Source: JADJVL01 sp039812765
GTDB taxonomy: Bacteria; Acidobacteriota; Holophagae; Holophagales; Holophagaceae
Direction of reading: 5' to 3'
DNA: 21,232 nt
Assembly (NCBI GenBank): GCA_039812765.1
Contig: JBDIBF010000054.1
Span: 1 to 21,232 of the forward strand
Shown here piece after piece: positions 14,984 to 21,232 of this stretch. Made by a program: the position numbers and the translations under genes. The stretch's first letter is position 1. Each line of letters starts with the position of its first letter. The notes below the pieces were generated by a model, which was not told where the DNA came from, did not search any database, and saw nothing but the letters and a program-made list of their open reading frames with translations.

Positions 14984-16449
14984 CAGAGCCCATAGTCCTT
15001 CCATCGCGCGGTGACGCGCTCCAGCACCGCCTCGGGGAAGACCAGGTCCCGGGGCCACTCGCGGGGAAAACCGTCGAAGGGCTTGTTCTTCCGGGTGGCG
15101 TCGATGCCCACCTTGCTGCCGAAGGCGAAGCGGTCGCTGCTGTGGTCCAGCACGTCCAGGGGGCCGTCGGTGAAGAGCATGTCCCGGCGCGGGTCCACGT
15201 TGCTGGTGATGCGGAAGAGGACTTCGTTCAGGTCGTGGGGGTCGATGTCCTCGTCCACCACCACCACGCACTTGGTGAACATGATCTGGCCGGTGCCCCA
15301 GATGGCGCTCATGACCTTTTGGGGGTGGCCGGGGTACTCCTTGCGCATCGAGACGATGACGAGGTTGTGGAAGGCCCCGGCCGCCGGCAGGTGCATGTCG
15401 CGGATCTCGGGCAGGATCATGCGGAGCAGGGGGAGGAAGATGCGCTCCGTCGCGAGGCCCAGGTAAGCGTCTTCCTGGGGTGGCCGGCCCACGATGGTGG
15501 CGGGGTATACCGGGCCCTTCCGGTGAGTGACGGCCTCCACGTGGAGCACCGGATAGTCGTCCGCGAGGGAGTAGTACCCCGTGTGGTCGCCGAAGGGGCC
15601 TTCCCGCCGCAATTCGGCGGGGTCCACCCAGCCTTCGATGACGAGCTCGGAGTCGGCGGGGACCTCCAGGTCGTGGCTCACGCACTTGACCATGTCGACG
15701 CCCTCACCGCGCAGGAAGCCCGTGAACATCACCTCGGAGAGGAAGGGCGGCAACGGAGCGGTGGCGGCATAGAGGAGCGCGGGATCCCCTCCGAAGGCCA
15801 CCGCCGCGGGCATCCGCTCGCCATCCTTGTAGCCATGTCGGGCCCGCGCCCCGTCGTGGTGCAGCTGGGTGTGGAAGCCCAGGGTGCGGTCGTCGTAGAC
15901 CTGGAGGCGGTAGAGGCCCATGTTGCGCCGCCCGTCCTTGTATCGGACGTGGCTCATGCCGAAAGTGATGAAGAGGCCGCCGTCCTCGGGCCAGGTGGTG
16001 AGCACGGGGAGCTCCGAAAGCTTTACCTGGTCCCCGGTCTTCACCACCTCCTGGCAGATTCCCCGGCGGACCGTCCTCGGCATCCAGGCGCCGACCTCGG
16101 CCAGCAGGGGCAGCTTGCCCAGCTTCTCCAGAAGGGACATGCCGGGTTTGGGCAGGGCCTCCTGGATGAGGCCCTCAATGCGGTCCGCGACGGCATCCAG
16201 ACCCCGGGGATTCCGGTCCACGCCCAGGGCGATCTCCATGCGCCGGAGGCTACCGTAGGCGTTCATCGCCACCGGGAGGGAGGATCCCTTCGCCCGCTCG
16301 AAGAGGAGGGCCGGCCCGCCCCCGGGCTGCTTGGACACCCGGTCGGCGATGGCCCCCATCTCGAGGTGCGGATCCACCTCCACCGGGACGCGGCGGAGTT
16401 CCCCCGCGGCTTCGAGCTGCTTGAGGAAGGTCTGGAAGTCGCGGCCCAT
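14983..16449 (-). CDS. ubiD: UbiD-family decarboxylase
   Basis: This 488-residue enzyme belongs to the UbiD family, which uses prenylated FMN to decarboxylate aromatic or unsaturated acids. The likely role is a quinone (menaquinone or ubiquinone) pathway step such as 4-hydroxy-3-polyprenylbenzoate decarboxylation. Conserved elements include RRNMGLYRLQVYDDRTLGFH with the active-site Arg, EGPFGDHTGYYS with Glu283 and Asp288 (the acid pair EGPFG[ED] of Fdc1/UbiD), and VVVVDEDIDPHDLNEV. It starts at ATG 16449 (MGRDFQTFLKQLEA). The frame is open further upstream across rplU, but that part does not match the family. The ribosome-binding site is weak. No ubiX partner is in the window, so prFMN must be made elsewhere. 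The substrate is inferred. Confidence 0.9.
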   Translation of the reverse strand: MGRDFQTFLKQLEAAGELRRVPVEVDPHLEMGAIADRVSKQPGGGPALLFERAKGSSLPVAMNAYGSLRRMEIALGVDRNPRGLDAVADRIEGLIQEALPKPGMSLLEKLGKLPLLAEVGAWMPRTVRRGICQEVVKTGDQVKLSELPVLTTWPEDGGLFITFGMSHVRYKDGRRNMGLYRLQVYDDRTLGFHTQLHHDGARARHGYKDGERMPAAVAFGGDPALLYAATAPLPPFLSEVMFTGFLRGEGVDMVKCVSHDLEVPADSELVIEGWVDPAELRREGPFGDHTGYYSLADDYPVLHVEAVTHRKGPVYPATIVGRPPQEDAYLGLATERIFLPLLRMILPEIRDMHLPAAGAFHNLVIVSMRKEYPGHPQKVMSAIWGTGQIMFTKCVVVVDEDIDPHDLNEVLFRITSNVDPRRDMLFTDGPLDVLDHSSDRFAFGSKVGIDATRKNKPFDGFPREWPRDLVFPEAVLERVTARWKDYGL

Positions 16450-16548
16450 GGGCCCATCTTGCCATCCGCGCCCTGACTCCGGCCCGGCGTCCAGGCCGGT
16501 CTGCCAGGGCCCGGGGGGAGACCGAGGGGCCCGGCGCGGGAATTCCCA

Positions 16549-16577
16549 TTGAATTTGTTGGGTTTCAGTGGCATCCT
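16549..16577 (+). promoter_or_regulatory. Putative promoter of rplU-rpmA
   Basis: TTGAAT (16549-16554) lies 17 bases before a weak -10, CATCCT (16572-16577), in the divergent spacer between ubiD and rplU. The leader would be about 90 bases. Confidence 0.35.
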
Positions 16578-16672
16578 GAAGCACCTGCTGGTCCCGGGCC
16601 CCCCCAAGCGCTTCCGTCGGAATGCCGCCCGCGCACCGCCCAACATGAGCCCCTGCGGCTCCGAGGAACCGA

Positions 16673-16984
16673 ATGTACGCCATCATCCAGACCGGTGGAA
16701 AGCAGTACCGCGTCGCCGAAGGGGACGTGCTCCGCGTGGAGCTCCTCGAGGGCGAGCCCAAGTCCTCCGTGACCTTCGACAAGGTCCTCCTCCTCGCCAA
16801 GGACGCCGATGTGAAGGTGGGCGCGCCCACCGTGAAGGGCGCCTCCGTCGAGGCCGAGGTGCTCCGCCACGGCCGCTCCAAGAAGGTCACCATCTTCAAG
16901 AAGAAGCGGACCACCACCTACCAGCGCACCCAGGGTCACCGTCAGGGCTTCACCGAGGTGCGCATCAAGGCCGTCAAGGGTTGA
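16673..16984 (+). CDS. rplU: 50S ribosomal protein L21
   Basis: This 103-residue protein is typical L21, starting MYAIIQTGGKQYRVAEGDVL and ending with RTTTYQRTQGHRQGFTEVRI, which contacts 23S rRNA. The length is normal. GAGGAA precedes the ATG by about four bases. It forms the conserved rplU-rpmA-obgE order with the following genes; a palindromic repeat sits between it and rpmA. Confidence 0.98.
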   Translation: MYAIIQTGGKQYRVAEGDVLRVELLEGEPKSSVTFDKVLLLAKDADVKVGAPTVKGASVEAEVLRHGRSKKVTIFKKKRTTTYQRTQGHRQGFTEVRIKAVKG

Positions 16985-16990
16985 CGCTCA

Positions 16991-17030
16991 CCCGGGGCTC
17001 CGCGCTGCGCGCACCCCCCCGGACCCCCGA
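16991..17030. repeat. REP-like palindromic sequence between rplU and rpmA
   Basis: CCGGGG (16992-16997) pairs with CCCCGG (17017-17022), enclosing a GCGC-rich core, CTCCGCGCTGCGCGCA. A closely similar sequence follows the glutamate dehydrogenase stop at 20844-20885. Both start within about seven bases of a stop codon. Confidence 0.5.
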
Positions 17031-17104
17031 TGCTCGCGCGACCGCGCCGCACTCGCATCCTCCTCCATCGAACACCGAATCCTGAATTCATCGCGAGGTT
17101 TGTC

Positions 17105-17365
17105 ATGGCTCACAAGAAAGGCGTCGGCTCCACCCGGAACGGCCGCGACTCGCATTCCCAGCGGCTGGGCACCAAGCTCTTCGGCGGCCAGCTGGCCACC
17201 GCGGGCGCCATCATCGTCCGCCAGCGCGGCACCCAGTTCCGCCCCGGCGTGAACGCCGGCATCGGCAAGGACCACACGATCTTCGCCCTCGTGGACGGCG
17301 TCGTCCGCTTCCAGGACAAGGGCCAGCAGGGCCGCTTCATCCACGTGGATCCCGTCGAGGCCTGA
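17105..17365 (+). CDS. rpmA: 50S ribosomal protein L27
   Basis: This 86-residue protein is typical L27: MAHKKGVGSTRNGRDSHSQRLGTKLFGGQ, then AGAIIVRQRGT and VNAGIGKDHTIFALVDG. Its amino terminus reaches the peptidyl-transferase centre. It begins directly with MAHKK, so the Firmicutes-type cleaved extension is absent. ATG 17105 has GAGG six bases upstream. It is followed by a long inverted repeat before obgE. Confidence 0.98.
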   Translation: MAHKKGVGSTRNGRDSHSQRLGTKLFGGQLATAGAIIVRQRGTQFRPGVNAGIGKDHTIFALVDGVVRFQDKGQQGRFIHVDPVEA

Positions 17366-17387
17366 AACCTGCGGGCCCTGGGCACAT

Positions 17388-17463
17388 GGCTCCGGGCTCT
17401 GGCTTCCGTCGACCCGTCCCGGCACAAGCGCCTGGGGGGCGCCTCAAGCCAGAGCCCGGAGCC
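17388..17463. repeat. Perfect 18-bp inverted repeat between rpmA and obgE
   Basis: The arm 17388-17405 is fully complementary to 17446-17463. The 40-base insert contains its own 5-bp hairpin (17428-17432 with 17438-17442). A second, near-identical copy of the right-arm motif AGAGCCCGGAGCC, with one mismatch, lies at 17472-17484. There is no T-run, so this is not a standard terminator. The structure lies within the presumed rpmA-obgE transcript. Confidence 0.8.
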
Positions 17464-17492
17464 TAAGGTTTAGAGCCCGAAGCCGAGCAACC

Positions 17493-18497
17493 ATGTTCCT
17501 CGACCACATCCAGCTGAGCGTCGAAGCCGGCCACGGCGGGGCGGGATCCACCCATTTCCGCCGCGAGAAGTCCATGGAGAAGGGCGGCCCCGACGGCGGG
17601 GACGGCGGCCTGGGCGGCTCGGTGTTCGTGAGGGCCAGCCGCGCCCTCAATACCCTGAACCTCTACCGCAGTGTCCGCCGTTTCGAGGCCGGCCGCGGGA
17701 AGAACGGGGAGGGCAACCTGCGCCGAGGTCCCGACGGCGAGGACGTGGTGCTGGAGGTGCCCCTGGGCACGGTCATCCGGGACGCCGACAGCGGCGAGAC
17801 CCTGGCCGAGCTCATGGCGGACGGCGAGCAGGTCTGCGTGGCCAGGGGCGGGCGAGGCGGGCTGGGGAATTGGCATTTTCGCTCTTCCACGAACCGCACG
17901 CCCATGCACCATCAGCCCGGCGAGGAGGGCGAGGCCCGGAACCTGGAGCTGGAGCTCAAGCTGATCGCCGACGTCGGCCTGGCGGGCTTCCCGAACGCAG
18001 GGAAGAGCACCCTGGTGAGCCGGGTGAGCGCCGCCCGGCCCAAGATCGCCGACTATCCCTTCACCACGTTGGAGCCCCAGCTCGGCGTGGTGCCCGTGGA
18101 GGGCGGGGACAGCTTCGTCATCGCGGACATTCCGGGACTCATCGAGGGCGCCGCGGGCGGCGCGGGGCTCGGCGTCCAGTTCCTCCGCCATGTGGAACGC
18201 ACCCGCATGCTGCTGCACCTGGTGGACCTCGCGGACCCGATGGTGGAGCCCGAGGACGCGGTGCGCATCATCGAGGGCGAGCTGCAGGCCTTCTCCCCGG
18301 TGCTCTTCGCCAAGCCGAGATGGCTGGTGGGCACCAAGCTGGACGCGCTGCAGGACGAGGACCGCCGCCGGCGCTTCGAAGCGCTCTGCCGGGCCCGGGG
18401 CCAGGAGCCGCTCTTCATTTCCGGGGTCACGGGCGAGGGAATCCGGCCGCTCGTCTTCCGGCTCGCCGAATCGCTGTCGTCCCTCCCCCGCGCCTGA
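17493..18497 (+). CDS. obgE: GTPase ObgE (CgtA)
   Basis: This 334-residue GTPase takes part in late 50S subunit assembly and stress responses. The glycine-rich Obg domain (1-157) starts MFLDHIQLSVEAGHGGAGSTHFRREK and has GGPDGGDGG. The G domain has G1 at Gly165-Phe-Pro-Asn-Ala-Gly-Lys-Ser172, G3 at Asp212-Ile-Pro-Gly and G5 in SGVTGEG (310-316). The G4 motif reads Thr281-Lys-Leu-Asp284 instead of the usual Asn-Lys-x-Asp. There is no OCT or acidic carboxy-terminal extension of the kind found in some bacteria. The Shine-Dalgarno is weak. It is in a cluster with rplU and rpmA upstream and nadD overlapping by one base downstream. Confidence 0.97.
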   Translation: MFLDHIQLSVEAGHGGAGSTHFRREKSMEKGGPDGGDGGLGGSVFVRASRALNTLNLYRSVRRFEAGRGKNGEGNLRRGPDGEDVVLEVPLGTVIRDADSGETLAELMADGEQVCVARGGRGGLGNWHFRSSTNRTPMHHQPGEEGEARNLELELKLIADVGLAGFPNAGKSTLVSRVSAARPKIADYPFTTLEPQLGVVPVEGGDSFVIADIPGLIEGAAGGAGLGVQFLRHVERTRMLLHLVDLADPMVEPEDAVRIIEGELQAFSPVLFAKPRWLVGTKLDALQDEDRRRRFEALCRARGQEPLFISGVTGEGIRPLVFRLAESLSSLPRA

Positions 18498-19177
18498 TGG
18501 GCGGATCCGGCGCCCTCCCTCCCCGCGAACGGCGCATCGGCCTCCTCGGGGGTGCCTTCAACCCGCCCCACCGCGGCCACCTCCGGTTGGCGGAACTGGC
18601 CCTCGCCACGCTCGCCTTGGACGAGCTGCGCTTCGTGCCCACGGCGCGCTCGCCCCACAAAGCGAACGAGCCCTCCGACGACCCAGCCGCGCGCCTCCGC
18701 CTCCTGCGGAGGGCGCTGGAGGGATTCTCCGGGCCGGTGGGGGTGGAGACCCTAGAGCTGGAGCGGGGCGGCACGAGCTACACCAGCGACACCCTCGAGG
18801 TCCTCCAGGCCCGGGAGCCCGGCAACGCGTGGATCCTGGTGATCGGCTCCGACCAGCTCCCCGGCCTGCCCCGGTGGCACCGCGCGGCGCAGGTCCTCGA
18901 GCTCGCGTCCGTCGCCGTTGCACCCCGCCCAGGCGCCCCGAGCGAAGTCCCCCAGGAATTGCGGGACCGCGTTCGGACGGTCTGGTCCGGCTCGCCTGGG
19001 GAGATCGTCTGGCTTCCTTCGACGGAACTGGACGCCGCCTCCAGCCGTATCCGGGAGGACCTCCGCCGCCAGGGCACCCAGGGCCCGCGGGCCGCGCCCG
19101 GGGGGCTGACCCCGGAAGTTTGGGCTGCGATCCAGCGTGAAAACCCTTATCGTGAAATGCCCACGGAGCCCGCATGA
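18497..19177 (+). CDS. nadD: Nicotinate-nucleotide adenylyltransferase
   Basis: This 226-residue enzyme transfers AMP from ATP to nicotinate mononucleotide, giving deamido-NAD in NAD synthesis. The nucleotidyltransferase motif is GGAFNPPHRGH (residues 18-28), with the catalytic His pair. The ATP-binding ISSTxIR-type motif reads Ser182-Ser-Arg-Ile-Arg186. YTSDTLEVL and VIGSDQLPGLPRWHR are also family features. The ATG overlaps the obgE TGA by one base (TGATG), and the gene itself overlaps rsfS (ATGA), so the three are coupled. The first about 12 residues (MGGSGALPPRER) precede the fold and may be a linker. Confidence 0.95.
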   Translation: MGGSGALPPRERRIGLLGGAFNPPHRGHLRLAELALATLALDELRFVPTARSPHKANEPSDDPAARLRLLRRALEGFSGPVGVETLELERGGTSYTSDTLEVLQAREPGNAWILVIGSDQLPGLPRWHRAAQVLELASVAVAPRPGAPSEVPQELRDRVRTVWSGSPGEIVWLPSTELDAASSRIREDLRRQGTQGPRAAPGGLTPEVWAAIQRENPYREMPTEPA

Positions 19178-19554
19178 CCCTTGATCCACGGCTGGCCTCG
19201 GTCGTCGACGCCGCCCGATCCAAGAAAGCCTTCCGCATCCGGCTGCTGGACGTGAAGGGCCTCGCGAGCTTCACCGACGCCTTCGCCTTCATGAGCGGCG
19301 GCAGCGACCGCCAGAACCGCGCCATCGCCGATGCAATCGAGGAGCGCCTCAAGGCCGAAGGTCGCCGGCCCCTCTCCAGCGAGGGCGCCGATGCGGGGGC
19401 CTGGATCCTTCTCGACTATGGCGATTTCGTCGTCCACGTCATGGACGACGAGACGCGGCAGTACTACAACCTCGAAGACCTCTGGAAGCAGGGGCGCGAC
19501 CTGGACCTCCCTCCCGAGCCCCATCCCGCCGCCGCGGGGACGGGACCCGCCTGA
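19174..19554 (+). CDS. rsfS: Ribosome silencing factor RsfS
   Basis: This 126-residue protein of the RsfS/Iojap family binds L14 on the 50S subunit and blocks subunit joining in starvation. Family features are LLDVKGLASFTDAFAFMSGGSDRQNRAIADAIEERL, WILLDYGDFVVHVMDDETRQYYNLEDLW and a short Pro/Ala-rich tail. The start overlaps nadD by ATGA. The order obgE-nadD-rsfS joins ribosome biogenesis with NAD synthesis, as seen in many bacteria. The length is normal. Confidence 0.95.
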   Translation: MTLDPRLASVVDAARSKKAFRIRLLDVKGLASFTDAFAFMSGGSDRQNRAIADAIEERLKAEGRRPLSSEGADAGAWILLDYGDFVVHVMDDETRQYYNLEDLWKQGRDLDLPPEPHPAAAGTGPA

Positions 19555-19586
19555 CGACCTCCCGGACCTTCCCACCGGAGCCAGCC

Positions 19587-20843
19587 ATGACCGACTCGCA
19601 ATCCCACAACCCCTTCGAGGCCATGCAGGCCCGCCTGAGGGTCGCCGCCCAGCTCTATGGTCTCGAGGACGCGCTCTTCAAGGTCTTCATGCTCCCATCG
19701 AGGTCCATGATCGTGAGCCTGCCGGTCTGCATGGACAACGGCAAGTGGGAGGTCTTCACCGGCTACCGCGTGCAGCACAACATCGCCCGGGGGCCCGCCA
19801 AGGGCGGCATCCGCTACGACCTGGGCGTCACCCTCGACGAGGTGAAGGCGCTGTCCGCGTGGATGACCTGGAAGTGCGCCGTGGTGGACGTGCCTTTCGG
19901 CGGCGGCAAGGGCGGCATCGTGTGCGATCCCTCAAAGCTGAGCCAGAGCGAGCTGGAGCGCCTCACCCGGCGCTACATCGCCGAGATCATGGACATCATC
20001 GGCCCCGACCGCGACGTCCCGGCCCCGGACGTGGGCACCAATCCCCAGACCATGGCCTGGGTGCTCGACACCTACTCCATGCACGTGCGCAAGACGGAGA
20101 ACGCCGTGGTCACCGGCAAGCCCCTGGGCATCGGCGGATCCCTGGGCCGGACCGAGGCCACGGGCCGGGGCGTGCTGATCGTGGCCCGGGAGGCCATGCA
20201 GCGCCTGGGCAAGCCCCTGGCGGGCGCCACCGTCGCGGTGCAGGGCTTCGGGAACGTGGGCTCCCAGTCCGCGCGCCTGCTCCACGAGGCCGGCGCACGC
20301 ATTGTGGCGGTGAGCGACGTGTACGGCGCCGTGAAGAACGACCGTGGCCTGGACATCCACGCCCTTCTGAAGCACATGGCCGAGACCAAGTCGGTGACGG
20401 GCTTCAAGGGCGGTGAGGCCATGGATCCGACGGAGCTGCTCCTCCTCCCCGTGGACATCCTCGTGCCCGCGGCCCTGGAGAACCAGATCACCGAAGCCAA
20501 CGCCGCCAAGGTGCGGGCGAAGGTAGTGGTGGAGGGAGCCAACGGGCCCACGACCCCCGAGGCGGATCCCATCCTGCTGGACAATGGCGTCCTCGTCGTG
20601 CCCGACATCCTGGCGAACGCCGGCGGCGTGACGGTCAGCTACTTCGAGTGGGTGCAGAACCGCCAGGGCTTCTACTGGCGCGAGCGCGAAGTCAACGAGC
20701 GCCTCGTGGAGTACATGGTCCACGCCTTCCACGCGGTGTTCCAGACCACGGACAAGTACAAGACGAACCCCCGCATCGGCGCCTACATCCTGGCCCTGGA
20801 CCGGGTCAGCCAGGCGATGCATTACCGCGGGTTCTACGCTTAG
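19587..20843 (+). CDS. gdhA: Glutamate dehydrogenase
   Basis: This 418-residue enzyme of the GDH family interconverts glutamate with 2-oxoglutarate and ammonia. Substrate and catalytic residues are visible: Lys72 (GPAKGGIRY), Lys96, Lys108 (FGGGKGG) and Asp148 (APDVGT). The Rossmann motif is Gly220-Phe-Gly-Asn-Val-Gly225, followed by VAVSDVYG; the Asp after the second strand suggests NAD rather than NADP. It ends with DKYKTNPRIGAYILALDRV. The size is that of the hexameric small GDH. GGAG lies about seven bases before ATG 19587. It is 32 bases after rsfS. Nitrogen release by GDH would complement cyanophycin turnover, but the linkage is only by neighbourhood. Confidence 0.97.
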   Translation: MTDSQSHNPFEAMQARLRVAAQLYGLEDALFKVFMLPSRSMIVSLPVCMDNGKWEVFTGYRVQHNIARGPAKGGIRYDLGVTLDEVKALSAWMTWKCAVVDVPFGGGKGGIVCDPSKLSQSELERLTRRYIAEIMDIIGPDRDVPAPDVGTNPQTMAWVLDTYSMHVRKTENAVVTGKPLGIGGSLGRTEATGRGVLIVAREAMQRLGKPLAGATVAVQGFGNVGSQSARLLHEAGARIVAVSDVYGAVKNDRGLDIHALLKHMAETKSVTGFKGGEAMDPTELLLLPVDILVPAALENQITEANAAKVRAKVVVEGANGPTTPEADPILLDNGVLVVPDILANAGGVTVSYFEWVQNRQGFYWREREVNERLVEYMVHAFHAVFQTTDKYKTNPRIGAYILALDRVSQAMHYRGFYA

Positions 20844-20885
20844 GCGGGGGTCCCGCGCTCCGCTTCGCTGCGCGCACACCCCCGC
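20844..20885. repeat. REP-like palindromic sequence after gdhA
   Basis: GCGGGGGT (20844-20851) pairs with ACCCCCGC (20878-20885), enclosing CGCGC/GCGCG inner arms. It is similar to 16991-17030 (shared GCTCCGC and GCTGCGCGCA with the flanking G and C tracts). It lies immediately after the TAG of the gene. Confidence 0.55.
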
Positions 20886-20893
20886 GCCCCCAG

Positions 20894-20919
20894 AAAAAGC
20901 CCGGCGGAGCCGGGCTTTT
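20894..20919. terminator. Bidirectional intrinsic terminator
   Basis: An 11-bp stem (20895-20905 with 20909-20919) has T-runs in both directions (AAAAA on the left, TTTT on the right). It serves gdhA on the + strand and the incoming minus-strand gene ending at 20927. Confidence 0.9.
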
Positions 20920-20926
20920 CTCTTCC

Positions 20927-21232
20927 TTAGAAGACGCGGAGGAACGCGATGAGCCCGTTCACCGTGCGCACGCCGGGGATGTCGCTCTGCACGCCCACGC
21001 CGAGGTCCACGCGGACGGTGGTGAACCAGCCGAAGCCCGGGAGGTCGCCGGCGACGCCGAGGCCGGTGAGGGCGTAGGTGCGCTGGCTGTCGAAGGCCCG
21101 GGCCCGGGCGTGGTCGAGGGTGAGGGAGAGCCGGAAGGCGGGCGTTGACGGGAGCACCAGACCCGCTTTGGCGTAGGCGAGGCGGTCGGCGGCGATGGCG
21201 TTGCTGCGGATGCCGGCGATGCGGACGTCGCC
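20927..21232 (-). CDS. Carboxy-terminal end of an outer-membrane-type protein, partial
   Basis: The minus-strand frame is open from the right edge to TAA at 20927-20929, giving 101 residues and no true start in view. It is rich in alternating hydrophobic and polar strands (RLAYAKAGLVL, AFRLSLTLDHARARAF, WFTTVRVDLGVGVQ). It ends GLIAFLRVF, with the terminal Phe typical of outer-membrane beta-barrels. The main part lies outside the window, so no family is given. A GTG at 21157 would only give a fragment of the barrel and is not the likely start. It ends at the shared terminator. Confidence 0.7.
   Translation of the reverse strand, partial: GDVRIAGIRSNAIAADRLAYAKAGLVLPSTPAFRLSLTLDHARARAFDSQRTYALTGLGVAGDLPGFGWFTTVRVDLGVGVQSDIPGVRTVNGLIAFLRVF

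Noticed and set aside
16645..16672. Small leader ORF starting at ATG 16645 before rplU
   Set aside because: It reads on into the rplU gene in another frame, has no ribosome-binding site and lacks a defined short end.
16450..16917. Upstream extension of ubiD to 16917
   Set aside because: It overlaps rplU in antisense and does not resemble the UbiD family; ATG 16449 gives the normal length.

Overview
The window is GC-rich DNA (roughly 70% G+C) from a Gram-negative, probably free-living bacterium. Three things suggest Acidobacteriota, possibly the Holophagae (Geothrix/Holophaga type): several secreted or outer-membrane proteins, an hspR-type regulator coupled to dnaJ, and the order of the housekeeping genes. 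This placement is an inference from gene content; no marker was compared against a database. I see no rRNA, tRNA, CRISPR array, insertion sequence or prophage.

Layout. At 1-175 (-) is the amino-terminal end of a coiled-coil protein that runs off the left edge. It is divergent from a lipoprotein of the serine beta-lactamase-like hydrolase fold (278-1432). From 1474 to 8382 lies a cyanophycin locus on the + strand. It holds isoaspartyl dipeptidase (iadA) overlapping cyanophycinase (cphB), then a 305-base hairpin-rich spacer, then cyanophycin synthetase (cphA) overlapping a second CphA-like Mur ligase. That second protein appears to have lost the ATP-grasp domain and to start at a CTG codon. Synthesis of the Asp/Arg polymer, its cleavage to beta-Asp-Arg and hydrolysis of that dipeptide are thus all encoded within 7 kb.

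A convergent heat-shock block follows on the - strand. It comprises hspR and dnaJ in one overlapping unit (8546-9999) with an HspR-like operator upstream, then dnaK (10095-11981) with its own terminator and promoter. On the + strand come yacG, an ExoD-family membrane protein, trmD and rplS, followed by a small outer-membrane beta-barrel protein. A UbiD-family decarboxylase (- strand) is divergent from a classic ribosome/GTPase cluster: rplU, rpmA, obgE, nadD, rsfS. A glutamate dehydrogenase comes next, and the window ends in the carboxy-terminal end of an outer-membrane-type protein (- strand).

The points most worth a second look are the ATP-grasp-less CphA paralogue and its CTG start, a glutamate where IadA normally has its carbamylated lysine, and an HspR-type inverted repeat at dnaJ. 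Also notable are a recurring -10 hexamer placed 6-7 bases before several start codons (candidate leaderless mRNAs) and long perfect hairpins without T-runs between genes.
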